59,428 nucleotides of DNA from Alistipes sp. Its GTDB lineage: Bacteria; Bacteroidota; Bacteroidia; Bacteroidales; Rikenellaceae. Below the pieces are notes generated by a model. That model had not been told where the DNA came from. It saw only the letters and a list, made by a program, of their open reading frames with translations, and made no database searches. The first letter of the stretch is position 1, and every line of letters begins with the position of its first letter. This document shows positions 25,882-36,600 of the stretch, one piece after another. A program made the translations under genes and the position numbers. The stretch is taken from the NCBI GenBank assembly GCA_017381935.1, contig JAFOBG010000056.1:1-59428 (forward strand), in the 5' to 3' direction.

Positions 25882-28800
25882 CTAAAACTCATATGGAACT
25901 ATGTTTGCCGCATACTTGTTCCAATACTCTGCATTCTTGTATGCCTCGACAGACTCCGGATGTACATAAATTCTTCGATCATTAGGAGTACTAGAGAATG
26001 TATCATTATATAATGTCGGAGGTGTTATAGGCTTGCAATATATATATTTCAGTTTACTGCAACCAGAGAAAGCACTCTTTGTTATAGAGGTTACGCTATG
26101 TGGTATAGTTATACTCTCCAGATCACTAGAGATGAATGCAAATCCAATACGTGTAACCCCATCTGGAATTGTATAAGTATTACCTGAGGCACTAGCATAA
26201 GCTATTATAACATTGTCAATAATAAGACATCTTCCATTATCCTTTGCAAACTTGCCTATAAATCGCTCTATCTTATCACATCTAAACGCACGGTCTCCAA
26301 TTGTCGTTACCCCTTTACCGATTGTAACATGTGTCATTTGGTTACAGGAATTAAAACAACTATCTCCAATAGTAGTTACACTATCAGGAATAGTTATACT
26401 TATTAACTGAGAACACTGGAAGAAAGCATAAGTACCAATAGTTTTGAGCCCATTACCCAATGTTATGGTCGAGAAATCACAAGAATCAAATGCTCTCTCG
26501 CCAATAGTAGTTACACTATCAGGAATATTAATCTCTATTAATTTGCAATAAGCAAATGCATTGTTTCCAATAGTAGTTACACTATTGCCTAATTTTACTC
26601 TCTCCAAACGGTTACAGTTTCGGAAGGCTTGTTCTCCAATGATTTTTACACTATTTGGAAGGGTGATGCTGATTAACTCTTCATTGCTATAGAATGCATT
26701 CTTTCCAACCTCTGTTACATCACTTGCAAATACAATAATACCAGTGCCTGTCTCTTCGTTAAAGGTGTTAGATACTAATGTCGCTCCAAAAGCATCTTTC
26801 CAATAAGGCTCAACTTTTGCAGTTGCACTGTACCAAATCTCGTTATTGGCAGGTTTCGGTGCTACACCTTCACTATTTCCAAAGTTGTAACCAACAATCT
26901 GATTTGCATATGCTTTCCAACCTTCAGCGGCCTTGTATTTATTTACAATAATATCGTATTCATATTCCGGAACGTAGATAGTTGACTTAAAACCATAGAA
27001 TGAATCCTCGTAAATTTGAGGAGGTACTATAGCTTTGCAATAGATGCTTTTAAGGAAATTACAATTAGCAAAAGCTGTCTCTCCGATAACCTCTACCTTT
27101 GAACCTATTGTAACACTATCTAATGCATTACAACCAGAAAATGCAGAAAAGCCAATAGCTGTTACATTATCAGGAATGACAATATTTGTGAGATTTTTAC
27201 ATCCACTAAATGCATTTGATCCAATAGATGTTAGTCTTTCTGGTAAATTAATATTGGTCAAATTGCTACAACTGCCGAAAGCCCTACTTGCAATTTTAGT
27301 TATAGAGATAGGTAGAGTAACGTCTGTAAGATTATCGCAGTATTCAAAAGTGTCGCTTCCAATCTCAGTTACACCGTAAGGGATGGTAATCTCAGTTAAA
27401 CTTTCGCAATTGTAGAATACGCTACTTCCTATATTAGCTACACTATTAGGTAGTGTTACGTTTGTAAGTTTCTTGCAATTGTAGAATGCACCATTTCCAA
27501 TATTTGTTAAACCTTCAGGTAGGTTAATACTGGTAAGATTTGAGCATCCTTTGAATGAGTTGGAATTAATATAGGCTATTTTGTTAGGTATGACAATAGA
27601 GGTAAGAGTAGTACAATTTTGGAATGCAGTACTTCCAATTCGTGTTAAGTCTCTGTCGAAAATAATAACACCACGACCATCTGAATAGGTATTCGAGATA
27701 ATGATTGCTCCAAAACTATCTGAAGGTGTAATAATATTACCATCAGATGAGGTGTAGAAAATCTGATTATCTGCAGGCGTTTCGATATCAGGGTTAACAG
27801 AACCTGTACCTCCGAACTGCATAATGGTATATTCAACCCAAAGAGCACCATCAAGAGATTGTACCTTCACCTTAGCACTACGAGGCTCGCTAATATTAGC
27901 GGCTACATTGAGGACAATACTTTGGCGTGTAAGTGCACGTGTTTGTACTGGTGAAATCCAAGAAGCTGCCTCTTCCGGTATAACAGCTTGACAATCGATG
28001 TTACTAAGGAATGTGAGTGTTACCTCTCCACCATTCTTTGATACATTCTTAGTTGCTCCGTTATAGATATAAAGCTGAGCAGATTCACTATCAGGTACAA
28101 CTTGAATAGCCAAACTGCGCATAATTACCTTTTCGCCATCTGTAACAAGTACAACAACACGGCTTGAGCTATCAAAGTTGCTGCTTGTGCGGATAAGGAT
28201 ATGACCCTCTTTATTGCTTGTGTCGTTGGCAATAACCTCTGCTCGTAGGTCGTTAGATGGCATAACCTCAATACTAATATTATCTCTTACGCTGGAGATG
28301 TAATATGGAACCTTAATTTCGCTATTAGTCTTAACAGTTGAGAGGGATGATGTGTCAAATACAATATCCAGCTCAACATAACGAGGTGCCGAGATAACAG
28401 TACCGTCTGTAAGGGTAAAATAGATGAAATTATCATCCTGAGTTACGCTTTGGAAGAATGAATTGCTATTGCTACCGCCAACTCCATCATTTCCATCTTC
28501 TCCTGTAGCCTTACCAAGTTCTGTCCAAGAGTTGCCGTTATCATAAGATATATACCAATAGTCATCCTCGATTTTGAGTTGAGGTGTGATGCCATCTTTT
28601 CCACTCTCTCCATCTTTTCCGTCTTCTCCTGAGGCCTTAACTTTGTTGCCCTGCTCGTCATATAGCCACTCTCCGTTGATAGTCCAATAGAACAGCCCAT
28701 CATCATCTTGTCTTACGCTGATTAGTGGTGTGTCGTACTGAGGATTATCTACAGGAAGGTATATATTCATTGTACCTCTGTTGGCGTAGGTAATAGTGTA

Positions 28801-29718
28801 GCCTGCAATTTGACCATTCTGAGTGATAACCTGAAAATCTGTAACGTAATCTCTATCCTCTATGGCATGGATAATATCATGCAAATACGCAATTTCCGCA
28901 TTCAACATATCGCACATTGCATATAGTTCCATAACTATATCCAAGGTAGGTAGCTCAATTTGAGTGCCATCGGCCAAAGTAATGATAACCCAACCACGAT
29001 CACCAATTTCGATATCTTGGATTAAAGAGTCGCCACCAGAGCCGTTAACGCCATCTTTTCCATCTTCTCCTGTAGCCTTGCCAAGTTCTGTCCAAGAGTT
29101 GCCGTTGTCATAAGAGACATACCAATAGTCATTCTCGATTTTGAGTTGAGGAGTAATACCATCTTGTCCATCCTTGCCACAAGCGCCATTTTGGCCATCC
29201 TGTCCATCCTGACCGTCTTTGCCATCTTGCCCATCCTTACCATCAGTGCCGACAGCCTTTACTTTATTACCATTCTCGTCGAGCAACCACTGGCCATTGA
29301 CAGTCCAATAGTAGATGTTGTCGCTATCCTTCTTTACGCCGATAACAGGGGTAGTGCCGTCAGCACCACATGTTCCATCCTGTCCATTTTGTCCGTCCTG
29401 ACCATCTTTACCATCATTGCCATCTTTGCCGTGGTAGAGGGTAATAGTACCGCCCTTGGCAAATGTGATTGTGTAACCAATCTCAACACCATTTTGGGTA
29501 ATAGGAGCTACATTTGTAATGTAGTCATTTTCCTGAAGTGCAGTAACGATAGCCTTCAGAGAGTCGATATTAGTGTTTAACTTTCCACATAGAGACTCAA
29601 GCTTTGTAATTCGCTCATTGTGCTTGTTCAGCTCATCCCACACAGCAGTATCATCATACTCCGAGCTGCAACCTGCGGCAAAAAGAATTGCCAATAGCGG
29701 TAAAAATAGTTTTTTCAT
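25882..29718 (-). CDS. surface lipoprotein with collagen-like tracts, BACON-like domain and BspA-type LRRs
   Basis: The 1278-residue protein starts with a lipoprotein signal (MKKLFLPLLAILFAAGC, C17). A short coiled-coil-like stretch (about 25-63) follows, then collagen-like GXY tracts at about 97-121 and 158-187 and shorter later ones. These alternate with copies of a small domain (PQLKIENDYWYVSYDNGNSW). A BACON-like stretch lies near coordinates 27800-28080, and two blocks of about 23-residue BspA-type LRRs run to the C-terminus. BspA LRRs bind host matrix proteins in other Bacteroidales. I start at 29718 because the nine-codon upstream extension lacks sense. A -7 element lies 37 bases upstream. 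A binding or adhesion role is inferred. Confidence 0.85.
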   Translation of the reverse strand: MKKLFLPLLAILFAAGCSSEYDDTAVWDELNKHNERITKLESLCGKLNTNIDSLKAIVTALQENDYITNVAPITQNGVEIGYTITFAKGGTITLYHGKDGNDGKDGQDGQNGQDGTCGADGTTPVIGVKKDSDNIYYWTVNGQWLLDENGNKVKAVGTDGKDGQDGKDGQDGQDGQNGACGKDGQDGITPQLKIENDYWYVSYDNGNSWTELGKATGEDGKDGVNGSGGDSLIQDIEIGDRGWVIITLADGTQIELPTLDIVMELYAMCDMLNAEIAYLHDIIHAIEDRDYVTDFQVITQNGQIAGYTITYANRGTMNIYLPVDNPQYDTPLISVRQDDDGLFYWTINGEWLYDEQGNKVKASGEDGKDGESGKDGITPQLKIEDDYWYISYDNGNSWTELGKATGEDGNDGVGGSNSNSFFQSVTQDDNFIYFTLTDGTVISAPRYVELDIVFDTSSLSTVKTNSEIKVPYYISSVRDNISIEVMPSNDLRAEVIANDTSNKEGHILIRTSSNFDSSSRVVVLVTDGEKVIMRSLAIQVVPDSESAQLYIYNGATKNVSKNGGEVTLTFLSNIDCQAVIPEEAASWISPVQTRALTRQSIVLNVAANISEPRSAKVKVQSLDGALWVEYTIMQFGGTGSVNPDIETPADNQIFYTSSDGNIITPSDSFGAIIISNTYSDGRGVIIFDRDLTRIGSTAFQNCTTLTSIVIPNKIAYINSNSFKGCSNLTSINLPEGLTNIGNGAFYNCKKLTNVTLPNSVANIGSSVFYNCESLTEITIPYGVTEIGSDTFEYCDNLTDVTLPISITKIASRAFGSCSNLTNINLPERLTSIGSNAFSGCKNLTNIVIPDNVTAIGFSAFSGCNALDSVTIGSKVEVIGETAFANCNFLKSIYCKAIVPPQIYEDSFYGFKSTIYVPEYEYDIIVNKYKAAEGWKAYANQIVGYNFGNSEGVAPKPANNEIWYSATAKVEPYWKDAFGATLVSNTFNEETGTGIIVFASDVTEVGKNAFYSNEELISITLPNSVKIIGEQAFRNCNRLERVKLGNSVTTIGNNAFAYCKLIEINIPDSVTTIGERAFDSCDFSTITLGNGLKTIGTYAFFQCSQLISITIPDSVTTIGDSCFNSCNQMTHVTIGKGVTTIGDRAFRCDKIERFIGKFAKDNGRCLIIDNVIIAYASASGNTYTIPDGVTRIGFAFISSDLESITIPHSVTSITKSAFSGCSKLKYIYCKPITPPTLYNDTFSSTPNDRRIYVHPESVEAYKNAEYWNKYAANIVPYEF
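28493..29151 (-). repeat. internal direct repeat in the LRR lipoprotein gene
   Basis: About 92 bases at 28493-28583 recur at about 29060-29151 with only a few differences. Both encode the PQLKIE(N/D)DYWY(V/I)SYDNG stretch plus ATGEDG. The repeats flank collagen-like coding sequence, so recombination between them would remove or add a whole module in frame. Confidence 0.75.
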
Positions 29719-29754
29719 ATCTTGGAATTTTAGTTTGTTCTTCAATGAATATCA

Positions 29755-29762
29755 CAAAGTTA
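29755..29762 (-). promoter_or_regulatory. -7 promoter element for the LRR lipoprotein
   Basis: On the minus strand TAACTTTG followed by TG matches the consensus, 37 bases before the start codon. Confidence 0.65.
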
Positions 29763-29807
29763 TATTTTTTATCTTATAAAAACAATGCCTTTTGGTGCTT
29801 TTTGGTC

Positions 29808-29816
29808 TATACTTTG
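29808..29816 (+). promoter_or_regulatory. possible promoter of the ytxH gene
   Basis: TATACTTTG followed by CA resembles the -7 element with one extra base. It lies 37 bases before the YtxH start and is preceded by a TTTGG tract in the -33 region. Confidence 0.45.
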
Positions 29817-29852
29817 CAACTATCGTAAATGAACTCTTAAAACAAAAGTATT

Positions 29853-30053
29853 ATGAAACAGTCAGGTTTATGTATTATTACCCTTTTGGGTGGTGCAATG
29901 ATTGGGGCAGCAATTACGATGCTTATAACCCCAAAAACGGGTCGTCAAATGAGAGACTCTATTCGCGATTTTGTAAATGATGAGTGGGAGAGGATGCGTT
30001 GCAAATGCAATGATGAAAATCACGAACACAATGTAGCAGAGACAGTAAAGTAG
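29853..30053 (+). CDS. YtxH-like small membrane protein
   Basis: The 66-residue protein has one transmembrane segment (about 5-26, rich in Gly and Ala) followed by the YtxH signature TPKTGRQMRDSIRDFV. YtxH proteins are stress- or envelope-associated, with no defined activity. The gene for a second small membrane protein follows after seven bases, and the pair is common in Bacteroidetes. Confidence 0.75.
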   Translation: MKQSGLCIITLLGGAMIGAAITMLITPKTGRQMRDSIRDFVNDEWERMRCKCNDENHEHNVAETVK

Positions 30054-30060
30054 TAGCTCT

Positions 30061-30375
30061 ATGAGGATAGACCGCCCTTTCTTTATGCCGCTTGCCATCA
30101 CTGTAGTATCGGCTATACTTGCAGCAATACTGCTCGTTTCGGCGTTGGTAGCTTGGTTAGCAGAACTACTTGGCTCGTTAAAGATTCCTTGTCTTTTAGT
30201 GGGCTCTTTTTTGGCATTGATGGCCTTTATAGTCTATAACGTGTCGTTGAAAAGTTACTTTAGACAAATTAGCGAGGAGTTAAGGGTAATATACTCCGTT
30301 TCGCGCGTAATTCGAGGCTGGCTGGATTGGGCGGCTACTATCTTGGGTGGCAAAACAACAGAGGAGGGTGATTAG
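30061..30375 (+). CDS. small two-helix membrane protein (possible holin superfamily III / YqjE-like)
   Basis: This 104-residue protein has two hydrophobic segments (about 9-36 and 43-62) and a charged helical C-terminal part. In size, topology and linkage to a YtxH gene it resembles the DUF1469/YqjE group, but I see no diagnostic motif and the assignment is tentative. It ends inside the following terminator hairpin. Confidence 0.6.
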   Translation: MRIDRPFFMPLAITVVSAILAAILLVSALVAWLAELLGSLKIPCLLVGSFLALMAFIVYNVSLKSYFRQISEELRVIYSVSRVIRGWLDWAATILGGKTTEEGD

Positions 30376-30390
30376 CCCTCCTCTGTTGTT
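30359..30390. terminator. bidirectional terminator between convergent genes
   Basis: A 10-bp perfect stem CAGAGGAGGG/CCCTCCTCTG encloses the stop codon of the upstream gene and is followed by TTGTTGTTTT. The convergent dsbD gene ends 14 bases later. Confidence 0.8.
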
Positions 30391-30403
30391 GTTTTATACA
30401 CAA

Positions 30404-32335
30404 CTATTTACGATACTCCTCTACACCCTTTTTGAGAAATTCTATAAATGAAGGAATATCTCTGTTGTAACCACGTGGTTCAACGAGTATCTTCTCATCT
30501 TTGCCCTGAAGAACATAGTATGGTTGAGCATTTACACCAAAACGAGTCAGAGCATAGTGTGCATTGACCTTGCCGAGGGTCTTAAGTACTCTGCCACTAT
30601 CAGTTGTAACCCACTCACTCTTAGGAAGAGCCATCTTGTCATCTGTATAAAGAGCGCAGATAACATACTCATTTCTTAACAAGTCAAGTACAGCCTCATC
30701 GCTCCATACAAGAGACTCCATCTCTCGGCAGTTCACGCAACCGTGGCCTGTAAAGTCGATAAATATCGGTTTGTCAACCTTTTCAGCATACTCCTCAGCC
30801 TCCTCAAGGTCGAAGAATCCGTTAAGACCATGAGGAAGGTGGAGAACATCTCCATATTTTACACCTGTATTACTCTTTGTAGCCTCAGCTGTAATTGCTG
30901 AACCACCATTTGTGAGTACAAAATCCTGTGAAGAGAGTGGTGGAAGGTAGCCTGAAAGCTGACTAAGTGGAGCACCCCACATACCAGGAATTAGATATAC
31001 TACGAATGAGAATACTACAATAGCAAGCGCTAAACGGCCTACGCCGATATGCTTAATCTCGCTATCGTGTGCAAATCTAATCTTACCGAGCAGGTAGAAA
31101 CCGAGCATTGTGAATACAACGATCCATATTGCCAAATATACCTCGCGGTCAAGAATGCCCCAGTGATATACCTGGTCTGCGACACTCAAGAACTTAAATC
31201 CTAATGCAACTTCAATAAAACCAAGCACAACCTTTACAGAGTTGAGCCAACCGCCACTCTTAGGGAGCTTCTTAAGCATTGAAGGGAAAAATGCAAATAG
31301 TGTAAATGGCAATGCAAAGGCAATAGAGAATGCGAGCATTGTCAAAATTGGATTCCAAAACTCTCCTGCAGTAGATTTAATAAGTACAGAACCTACGATT
31401 GGTCCTGTACAAGAGAATGAAACCAAAACCAGAGTAAGGGCCATGAAGAATATACCTCCGATACCACCCTTCTCAGACTTCTCATCGCTCTTATTGACTA
31501 GCTTAGATGGAAGTGTAATCTCAAAAGCACCAAAGAATGATGCTGCAAATACCATAAAGACCACAAAGAAGAGGATATTTGGCAACCAATGTGTCGCAAG
31601 CCAGTTGAATATATCTGCTGTTACTGCATCACCACCTACAATACGGGTAATAATTATAATTGCCGCAATTGGCAGTGTGTATAGCAATACGATAAACAGA
31701 CCATAAAGAGAGGCATTTATACGACCCTTTGTAGGAGAACCGCTACCCTTCATGAAGAATGATACGGTCATTGGTACCATAGGGAATACACATGGAGTGA
31801 GTAGTGCAGCAAAGCCCCAAAGGATAGCCTCTAAAATCATTCCCCACAATGAACCTGAGCCTGCTGCATCCTTGGTAGCCTTAATCTCCTGAGTTGGAGC
31901 AGTTTGGCCAAGTGTAATGGTAATCTCCTCTTCGGTAGGAGAGGTGCAGTTATCCTCGTTACAAGCTTGATAGCTTACCACGACATCTACCTTGCCACCA
32001 TCAGTGGCTAGTTTCACATCCTGCTCATAGAGAGCCTCTTTAGAGTATTCGCCATACTTGCCGAAATACTCATCGTTTATCTCCTTTGCGGTAGATAGTG
32101 CGCGTGTGTTTCCAACAAGTTCAACACCCTCACCTGCTGTAAATGTTACGGTTGTCGGGGTGAATGGGTGTGTGGCGTCGTAAATGTGCCAACCATCGGC
32201 AATCTCAGCCTTGACTACAAGAGTGTAATTGCCATTGCCATTATCCTTAGTCTCATGTTTCCAAACAACAGTTTGGTCTTGAGCTACTGCTGTAAATGAT
32301 ACAAGAGCAAGGATTGTAAATAAAAAATTACGCAT
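30404..32335 (-). CDS. dsbD: thiol:disulfide interchange protein DsbD
   Basis: The 643-residue protein moves electrons from cytoplasmic thioredoxin to periplasmic thiol proteins. All three domains are present. A signal peptide is followed by the N-terminal immunoglobulin-like domain with the pair C125/C130 (QACNEDNC). The central eight-helix domain has C182 (LLTPCVFPM) and C309 (SFSCTGPIVG). The C-terminal thioredoxin-like domain has C533/C536 (GHGCVNC). It could keep the DUF5106 thioredoxin-fold lipoprotein and other envelope thiol proteins reduced. A -7 element lies 41 bases upstream. Confidence 0.92.
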   Translation of the reverse strand: MRNFLFTILALVSFTAVAQDQTVVWKHETKDNGNGNYTLVVKAEIADGWHIYDATHPFTPTTVTFTAGEGVELVGNTRALSTAKEINDEYFGKYGEYSKEALYEQDVKLATDGGKVDVVVSYQACNEDNCTSPTEEEITITLGQTAPTQEIKATKDAAGSGSLWGMILEAILWGFAALLTPCVFPMVPMTVSFFMKGSGSPTKGRINASLYGLFIVLLYTLPIAAIIIITRIVGGDAVTADIFNWLATHWLPNILFFVVFMVFAASFFGAFEITLPSKLVNKSDEKSEKGGIGGIFFMALTLVLVSFSCTGPIVGSVLIKSTAGEFWNPILTMLAFSIAFALPFTLFAFFPSMLKKLPKSGGWLNSVKVVLGFIEVALGFKFLSVADQVYHWGILDREVYLAIWIVVFTMLGFYLLGKIRFAHDSEIKHIGVGRLALAIVVFSFVVYLIPGMWGAPLSQLSGYLPPLSSQDFVLTNGGSAITAEATKSNTGVKYGDVLHLPHGLNGFFDLEEAEEYAEKVDKPIFIDFTGHGCVNCREMESLVWSDEAVLDLLRNEYVICALYTDDKMALPKSEWVTTDSGRVLKTLGKVNAHYALTRFGVNAQPYYVLQGKDEKILVEPRGYNRDIPSFIEFLKKGVEEYRK

Positions 32336-32375
32336 AAAATATACTTTTTGACATTATCATACAATAATTAGCCTG

Positions 32376-32383
32376 CAAATGTA
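32376..32383 (-). promoter_or_regulatory. -7 promoter element for dsbD
   Basis: On the minus strand TACATTTG followed by CAGG matches the consensus. A TTTTTG tract about 20 bases further upstream fits a -33 element. Confidence 0.65.
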
Positions 32384-32567
32384 GTTATAATTTTCAAAAA
32401 GTGCAACGCAAAATATAGCTTTTAAGATATTTGCCATATTATTCGTATAATGTGCATAAAATGATATCGTGCGAAAATAGAGTATAAATGTTTGAAAAAG
32501 CGTTTTTTGTTTAAAAAGTTTTGAAATATTCCAAATTCTACAGATATTTGTGAAAAAATTACTCGAT

Positions 32568-33485
32568 ATGGAGAATAATGAGCTTTTTCCTTACAAAATC
32601 GACCATCTACAGTCAAAGGATGGTATAGAGTATATCGCTTGCAAAAATGCAGCGGTTGCGCATATTACAAACCTTGAAAGGTTTGTGGATAGAGAGATGA
32701 AATATCCAGCTAAACTGAATGGCTTTATAGTGCTTTTATGTGCTAAAGGTGATGTTACAATCTCTGTTCAGATGAAAGAGTATAAATTGATTGTTAACTC
32801 GCTTTTGATTGCTCCAGCGTCAGTTGTCGTGTTTAGAGAATGTCATGATTGCGAGCTCTATATTATGGCATTTAATGCAGAATTTGCTGCAGATATGAAT
32901 GTAGATATGAAGATGATAATGCCAATCATGTCATCGCTGCATGCAGATTGTATTGTGCATCAAATCAAGGCTGAACACTCTGATAAAATGAGTGAATCTT
33001 TTCACAATTTGTATGAGGAGTATAAACTGCCTAATAAGGCAGATGTAGATGTGAGTATCTATCGAGAAATGGCGTTACGGCACATGTACACGGTGATGAT
33101 ATATCGCCTTTGTGAGTTTATTGCTACAGTTAATAGGGTAGATGCTGTAGTTCAGCCGAAAGATCGTAGTGGAGATTATTTTAAGCAACTTGTAGGTTTG
33201 ATGCATGAATATTATAAAACGGAACGAAGTGTTGAATTCTACGCAGACAAGATGAATCTTACTTCAAAACATTTATCTCGTGTTGTGCGTAATTATTCAG
33301 GAAAATCTGTGCATCAATGGATTGATGAATTTGTAGTGTTGGAGATTAAAAATTTGCTCAAATATTCAGATATGTCAATTCAGCAAATCTCTTATGAACT
33401 CAATTTCCCAAACCCATCTTTTATGGGTCAATACTTCAAGCGAATTACGGGTAAAACCCCTGGAGAATATCGTAGAGAGATATAA
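32568..33485 (+). CDS. AraC-family transcriptional regulator
   Basis: The 305-residue protein has an N-terminal sensor region (about 1-170) with no recognised ligand pocket. The C-terminal AraC DNA-binding domain has two helix-turn-helix units (YADKMNLTSKHLSRVVR and IQQISYELNFPNPSFMGQYFKRITGKTPGEYR). The start ATG at 32568 is chosen over an in-frame GTG at 32550. It lies directly upstream of, and on the same strand as, the GLUG-like lipoprotein gene, and a terminator separates the two. Control of that gene is the obvious hypothesis. Confidence 0.9.
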   Translation: MENNELFPYKIDHLQSKDGIEYIACKNAAVAHITNLERFVDREMKYPAKLNGFIVLLCAKGDVTISVQMKEYKLIVNSLLIAPASVVVFRECHDCELYIMAFNAEFAADMNVDMKMIMPIMSSLHADCIVHQIKAEHSDKMSESFHNLYEEYKLPNKADVDVSIYREMALRHMYTVMIYRLCEFIATVNRVDAVVQPKDRSGDYFKQLVGLMHEYYKTERSVEFYADKMNLTSKHLSRVVRNYSGKSVHQWIDEFVVLEIKNLLKYSDMSIQQISYELNFPNPSFMGQYFKRITGKTPGEYRREI

Positions 33486-33510
33486 AACGAATTGAAAAAA
33501 TATAAAAATA

Positions 33511-33534
33511 GAGCCTTTTGTGGCTCTTTTTTTT
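33511..33534 (+). terminator. terminator after the AraC regulator
   Basis: A short GC-rich stem GAGCC/GGCTC with a TTTTGT loop is followed by eight T residues, 25 bases after the stop codon. Confidence 0.82.
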
Positions 33535-33638
33535 GTCTGTTTTTATAATTCTTGAATTATTTTAAAAATAAAATATGAGAAAATGCACTTTTTTAAGAAA
33601 AATAATGTAAAAAGTGTGTGTAATTAAAAATTTATTTT

Positions 33639-33646
33639 TAACTTTG
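33639..33646 (+). promoter_or_regulatory. -7 promoter element for the GLUG-like lipoprotein
   Basis: TAACTTTG matches the consensus and lies 39 bases before the start codon. The surrounding 100 bases are very AT-rich. Confidence 0.6.
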
Positions 33647-33685
33647 AAATCGGAAATAATATTTTTTAACCTAAAACATATCGTA

Positions 33686-36600
33686 ATGAAAAAAGTCTAC
33701 TTATTTATTAGCTTGATGCTCAGTGCATTAGCTATGGGCTGTAACAATGCGGGAACTACAGATGACCAACCTGTAAATCCTGGTTTGAGCAACAAAAACG
33801 TTGTTACAGTAAATGCAACACTCCCAGGCGACCTTAAATGGGAAGCTGGAGATCAAGTTGCAATTAATGGATTAGAGTCAAATGAGGTTACAGAGGAGGG
33901 CGCAGGCTCTGCTACTTATGCATTCTCTGTTTCTGATGTTGAGGCTCCATTGGTAGTTAGCGCCCCTTTTGAGGTGTTGACCGGTCTTAATGAGGTTAGC
34001 TTCCCTGCTACTCAACAGTATGTTGCTGACGGTATGGATCGTACCGCTTATGGTATGGTAGGCATTGCACCAGAGCTTGTTCCTGTTTCTGAGGAGGAGA
34101 ATGCTGCTTTGACTGCTGATGTAGAGTTGGTCCCACTTATGGGTATTGTTTCTTTGCCTCTTACACTCGATTCTTCTGCAACAACACAGGTACTTGTAAA
34201 GAGAATCGCTTTCACAGCTGAGAGTGGTGCTGCTTTGAATGGTTCTTGGCAGGCTGAGCCTGTTACAAATACAGATGAGGCAGGTGTCGTTTCTTATGAT
34301 ATTAAACTGACAGGTGTTGAGAACTCTGCAACTACAAATCTTGATTGTGGTGATGGCGTAGAGATTAATACTTCAGCTCCTGTTTACTTCAACCTTGTTG
34401 TTCCTGCTGGTACTTACACCGGAGGCTTTGAGGTTGTTGTAACAGATACAGAGGAGCATAACTACATCCTTGAGCTCTCTGAGGATATCACAGTTGAGCG
34501 TGGCGCACAGATTGAGCTTGCTCCTTCTACTTTCGTTGTAGTTGAGAAGGCTCCAGCTACTCTTACAGTAACAATCAATGAGCCTGGCGTTGTATGGCAG
34601 GACGGCGATGCTGTTGTATGTAACAATGAACTCTCTCCAGTAGTTGCTCAGGCAAGTGTTGGTACACAGACTGCTACTTTCAACTTCGAGGCTGTTGCTT
34701 ATCCATACTCAGTATTCTATCCAGCTGAGTACTATACAACAAGTGGTTCACTTCGTTTTTATGATGAGCAGGCTCTTCTTAAGAACTCTTATGACCACTC
34801 ACAGCTTGTTATGGCTGGTTACTCAACAACTACAGAGGTAACTCTTAACAACCTTTGCGGTATTATCTCTATTCCTGTAACTAACAAGTATGAGGGAGAG
34901 ACTATTACTGTTGAGAAGATTGTTGTTACAACTGCTGAGGGTGATCCTATTTCTGGTAAATACCATATTAATTATAGAACAGGCGCCTTGACTTCTGTTT
35001 CTGGTAAGTCAGAAATCACTCTTATCCCTAACGAAGGTGAGTTCACTATTGCTCCAGAGGAGACTGCTACTGTAAACTTCGTAGTTCCTAAGGGTAATAT
35101 CCGCAATGGCTTATTTATTAGCATCTATTCAAGCGTAGGTTTGCTTGAGAATCATAAGGTATTCCCTACAGGCCTTACAGTTCGTGGTGGTGAGACCTCT
35201 ACTGCTGATGTTTATGAGTATAAGGAGGTTAAGATTGAAAAGATTATGACTGCTGAGGAGCTCATCGACTTCGCTAAGTGCGTAAATATGGGACGTTACA
35301 AGAAGTTCGTTAACGAGGAGGGTAAGGTTGTTCTCGGTGGCGATATTGATATGGCTTCTGTAGCTGTTGAGGCTTGGCCAATGATTGCAGGTGTTGCAAA
35401 TGAGGCTGGTCTTCCACTTGGTTTTGACGGTATCTTTGATGGTTGCGGTTATGCTATCAAGAACTGGGCTACTTCACAGCCTCTGTTCCATACTCTTGCA
35501 GCTACAGGTAAGATTATGAACGTAAATATCGACGCATCTTGTGCACTCAATATGCCACAGGAGGGTCTTGCAGGTCTGACCGGTGGTGCTGCTATCGCAT
35601 TCCTCGTTGCACACAACCTCAGTGGTGAGATTAGCGGTTGTACAAACAACGCTGACGTGCTTTGTAATGCTCCTGAGAACCCGTCAGTAACTCGCGCTGC
35701 TCTTATTGGTTACAGCCTTGCAGGTTCAAATATCCGTGACTGCGTAAACTATGGTAATGTAACTATTGATATGGGTACTCACAGTGCTGGTACAGGTTAT
35801 ATCGGTACAGTTTCTGGTCGTTTCACATCTTCTGCAGAGACTATCGGTTGCGGTGTGTTCAACTGCAAGAACTACGGTGCACTTACAATCAATGTCGCTA
35901 GCGCTAACACTGCAAACTTCTATATCGGTGCTGTTACAGGTTCTTCTAACTCTTATACTGTCACTGAGGGTTGTGAGAACTACGGTGCTCTTACATTCAA
36001 CTCTAACAACTCTGGTGCTGCTGTCTGCCTTGGTGGTATTACATCTTACTCAGCTGGTGAGATTAAGAACTGTATCAACGAGGGTAATGTAACTTTCAAG
36101 TCAACTGCACAGCTCAAGGGTACTATCGTTGCAGGTATCGCTCCTTACCAGAACGGTCCTATCAGCGGCTGTACCAACAAGGGTGAGATCTATATGGAAG
36201 GTGGTATCTTCGGAGGCCGTAACACTGTAGGTAGCATCTCTACTTCAGCTTCTACCTCTTCAGCTGCTCCAACTGCTGCTGGTGTTGTAGGTTATGGTTA
36301 TAACAGCTCAGGCTCTCCATTTAGCATGGACAACTGCCACAACTATGGTAAGGTTACTTACAACTGGTTTGAGACTGACGGCTCAGGTACATCTGGTCGT
36401 ACACAGGTTGCTGGTGTTATCGGCTCTCCTTGTGGCGATGTAACTAACTGTAACAACTATGGTGATGTAACATTCATCGCAAAGTACAAGAATGCAATCG
36501 TTAACCACCTCTCTTATATCGGTGGTATTGCAGGTTCTGACTACTATTCAAAGAGCCAGAGCGAGTCATCTATTATCAACTGCGTAAACGAGGGTAACAT

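Noticed and set aside
29158-29434. Regular short repeats that could suggest a CRISPR array or satellite
   Set aside because: They encode GXY collagen-like residues in frame and lack spacer-like unique sequence of constant length.
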